Below, one piece after another: positions 62,461-64,000 of a stretch of 64,000 nt of DNA (the stretch's first letter is position 1; every line of letters begins with the position of its first letter). A model generated the notes under the pieces. The model was not told where the DNA came from, did not search any database, and saw nothing but the letters and a program-made list of their open reading frames with translations. This DNA is from Cocos nucifera (lineage: Eukaryota; Streptophyta; Magnoliopsida; Arecales; Arecaceae): NCBI GenBank assembly GCA_006176705.1, contig QRFJ01000380.1:290501-354500 (forward strand), in the 5' to 3' direction. The position numbers and the translations under genes are program-made.

Positions 62461-64000
62461 AACTCCCACTTGACCTAAAGCCAATTAGCTACAAATCTAA
62501 TTTCCATCTTCTCAAGGTAGGCTTCAATCTTCTATTAGTCCAACGATTTTGTGAGTGGGTCTACTACATTATCTATGGAGTCAATTCTCTTGACCTCGAT
62601 GTATCCTTTCTCGAGGTAATCACCGATGAGGTGGTATCGCCGCTCGATGTGCTTGAATTTCTGGTAAGACTTTGGCTCCTTAACAAGGGCTATGGCACCA
62701 TTATTATCGCAGTACAGAGGAATGGCATCCGATGGCATCCGATGGCATCACTCTGATCTCTACGATAAATTTTTTATACCAGAATGCTTTCTTCATAGCT
62801 TCTGATGCAGTGATGTACTCTACTTCCATAATGGAATCTGCTATTACTATCAGCTTAGAACTCTTCCAACTAACAGCACTACCATTGCACACAAATAGAT
62901 TTTCAGATGTCGACTTTTGATCATCTATATCGGACATAAAATTCGAGTCCGTATACCCTTGGACTTGAAGTTCTCCATTACCAAAAATCAATAACATATC
63001 TTTAGTTCTTCTCAAGTACTTAAGGATACATTTCACAGAAGTCTAGTGTTTTTCATCTGGATTTGACTGATATCTGCTCGTGACACTCACAGCATGGGCT
63101 ATATCAGGTCGTGTACATAACATGGCATACATAAGGCTCCCTATTGCTGAAGTATAAGGGATCTTGCTCATGCGGCAATCTCCTCTAGTGTGTTGGGACA
63201 CATTTTCTTGGAGAGATGAATGCCATGTCTGAAGCATACCAATCCCCTCTTGGAGTTTTCCATGCTAAACCTCTTTAACACTTCCTCTATGTACATCTTT
63301 TGTGAAAGACCTAGCATCCTATTTGGTCTATCTCTATAGACCTTAATTCCTAGAATGAAGGATGCTTCTCCTAGGTCTTTGATGGAGAATTCTTTAGATA
63401 ACTACATTTTAACTATGGTCAATATGGGAATATCATTCCCAATAAGAAGGGTATCATCCATGTACAATACGAGGTAGGCAATAGTGCTCCCACTGACAAT
63501 TTTGAAAATACATGATTCCTCCTCATTTTTGATGAAACTAAGTAATTTGATCACATCATTAAAATGAGTATTTCAGCTCCGAGATGCTTGCTTAAGTCCA
63601 TATATGGACCTTTGCAGCTTGCATACTTTATGATCAGCATCATTGGATGTGAAATCTAGCAGTTGTTCCATATAGATATCTTACTCAAGGTATCCATTTA
63701 AGAATGCCATTTTTACATCCATTTGTCATATTTCATAATCGAAATAGGCTGCAATAGCAAGCAATATGTAGATGGATTTTAGCATGGCTATTGGCGAAAA
63801 GGTATCCTGATAGTCAATGCCTTCTAGCTTTGAATGTCTCCACATTTCGATCTGCACTAATCTTTTTCTTGTAGATCCATTTACACCCAATAGGTACTAT
63901 ACGTTCTAGTGGATGTACCAAGGTCCAGACTTGGTTTGAGTGCATCGAGTCAATTTTTGACTTCATTGCCTCTAACCATTTCTCGGAGTCGATATTTGAT
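62461..64000 (-). pseudogene. E: copia RT and RNase H (family C, continues off the right edge)
   Basis: Minus strand from the window end: linker and RT start, YLVLYMDD-type motif near 63460, connection region (YTSAIGSLMYAMLCTRPDIAHAVSVTSRYQSNPDEKH), RNase H with YTDSNFMSDIDD, MEVEYITASEA and LYCDNNGAIALVKE, then the tail and purine tract. It lacks the +1 insertion seen in B1 and B2 (it reads AAAATTGACTCG near 63950), as does D. Frameshifts and stops are present. gag, protease and integrase would lie beyond 64000. Confidence 0.9.

Noticed and set aside
1..64000. CRISPR array, tRNA, rRNA or host protein genes
   Set aside because: No regularly spaced repeats, no cloverleaf-like sequence and no ORF with non-retroelement motifs were found. 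All long ORFs belong to retrotransposons.

Overview
The window is plant nuclear repeat DNA, with no host gene, tRNA or rRNA that I can support. It is a stack of nested LTR retrotransposons, mostly Ty1/copia around one old Ty3/gypsy element. Evidence for a plant: copia primer-binding sites complementary to initiator-Met tRNA (TGGTATCAGAGCC), a Tat-type gypsy element with two RNase H domains, and AT-rich heterochromatin-like sequence. The gag style and very long copia LTRs remind me of a palm-like monocot, but that is recollection only.

Working names used here: family A (copia, LTR about 2.5 kb; copies A1, A3, A2), family C (old copia, LTR about 2.3 kb; copies D, F, E, all on the minus strand), family B (young copia related to C, LTR about 2.28 kb; B1, B2 and solo LTR B3), and gypsy G1.

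Layout: 1-2447 A1 pol remnant (+) and 2461-3824 part of its 3' LTR. 3825-11117 and 21551-22657 hold minus-strand element D (3' LTR, RT/RNase H remnant, a 1,000-N gap, leader, PBS, 5' LTR), whose 5' LTR is split by B1 (11118-21550, +). 22658-22918 is an RNase H scrap (F) fused to an inverted C-LTR fragment (to 23426). 23427-23868 is the end of an A LTR. 23869-26207 and 46943-49856 are G1, split by A3 (26208-46942, minus), which in turn contains B2 (29052-39256, +). 49857-57855 is A2 (+), inserted in the G1 integrase. 57856-64000 is E (minus), inserted in the A2 3' LTR and itself carrying solo LTR B3 (58723-61006) with a perfect 5-bp target duplication. Every branch shows the same order of arrival: G1, then A, then C, then B.

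The copia elements have the order gag, protease, integrase, RT, RNase H. All copies are broken. Notably, independent copies share the same lesions: two stops in all three A copies; two stops and one +1 shift in both B copies.

The most interesting signals are non-coding. (1) A likely intron in the leader of both families: a conserved CTAAG|GTAAGT donor, a CTAAC or TACTAAT branch-like site and a CAG acceptor just before gag ATG. (2) Long leader stem-loops kept by wobble or compensating changes. (3) Two adjacent U3 hairpins whose stems co-vary between families B and C, one with an inverted loop. (4) A dense W-box cluster in the B promoter.
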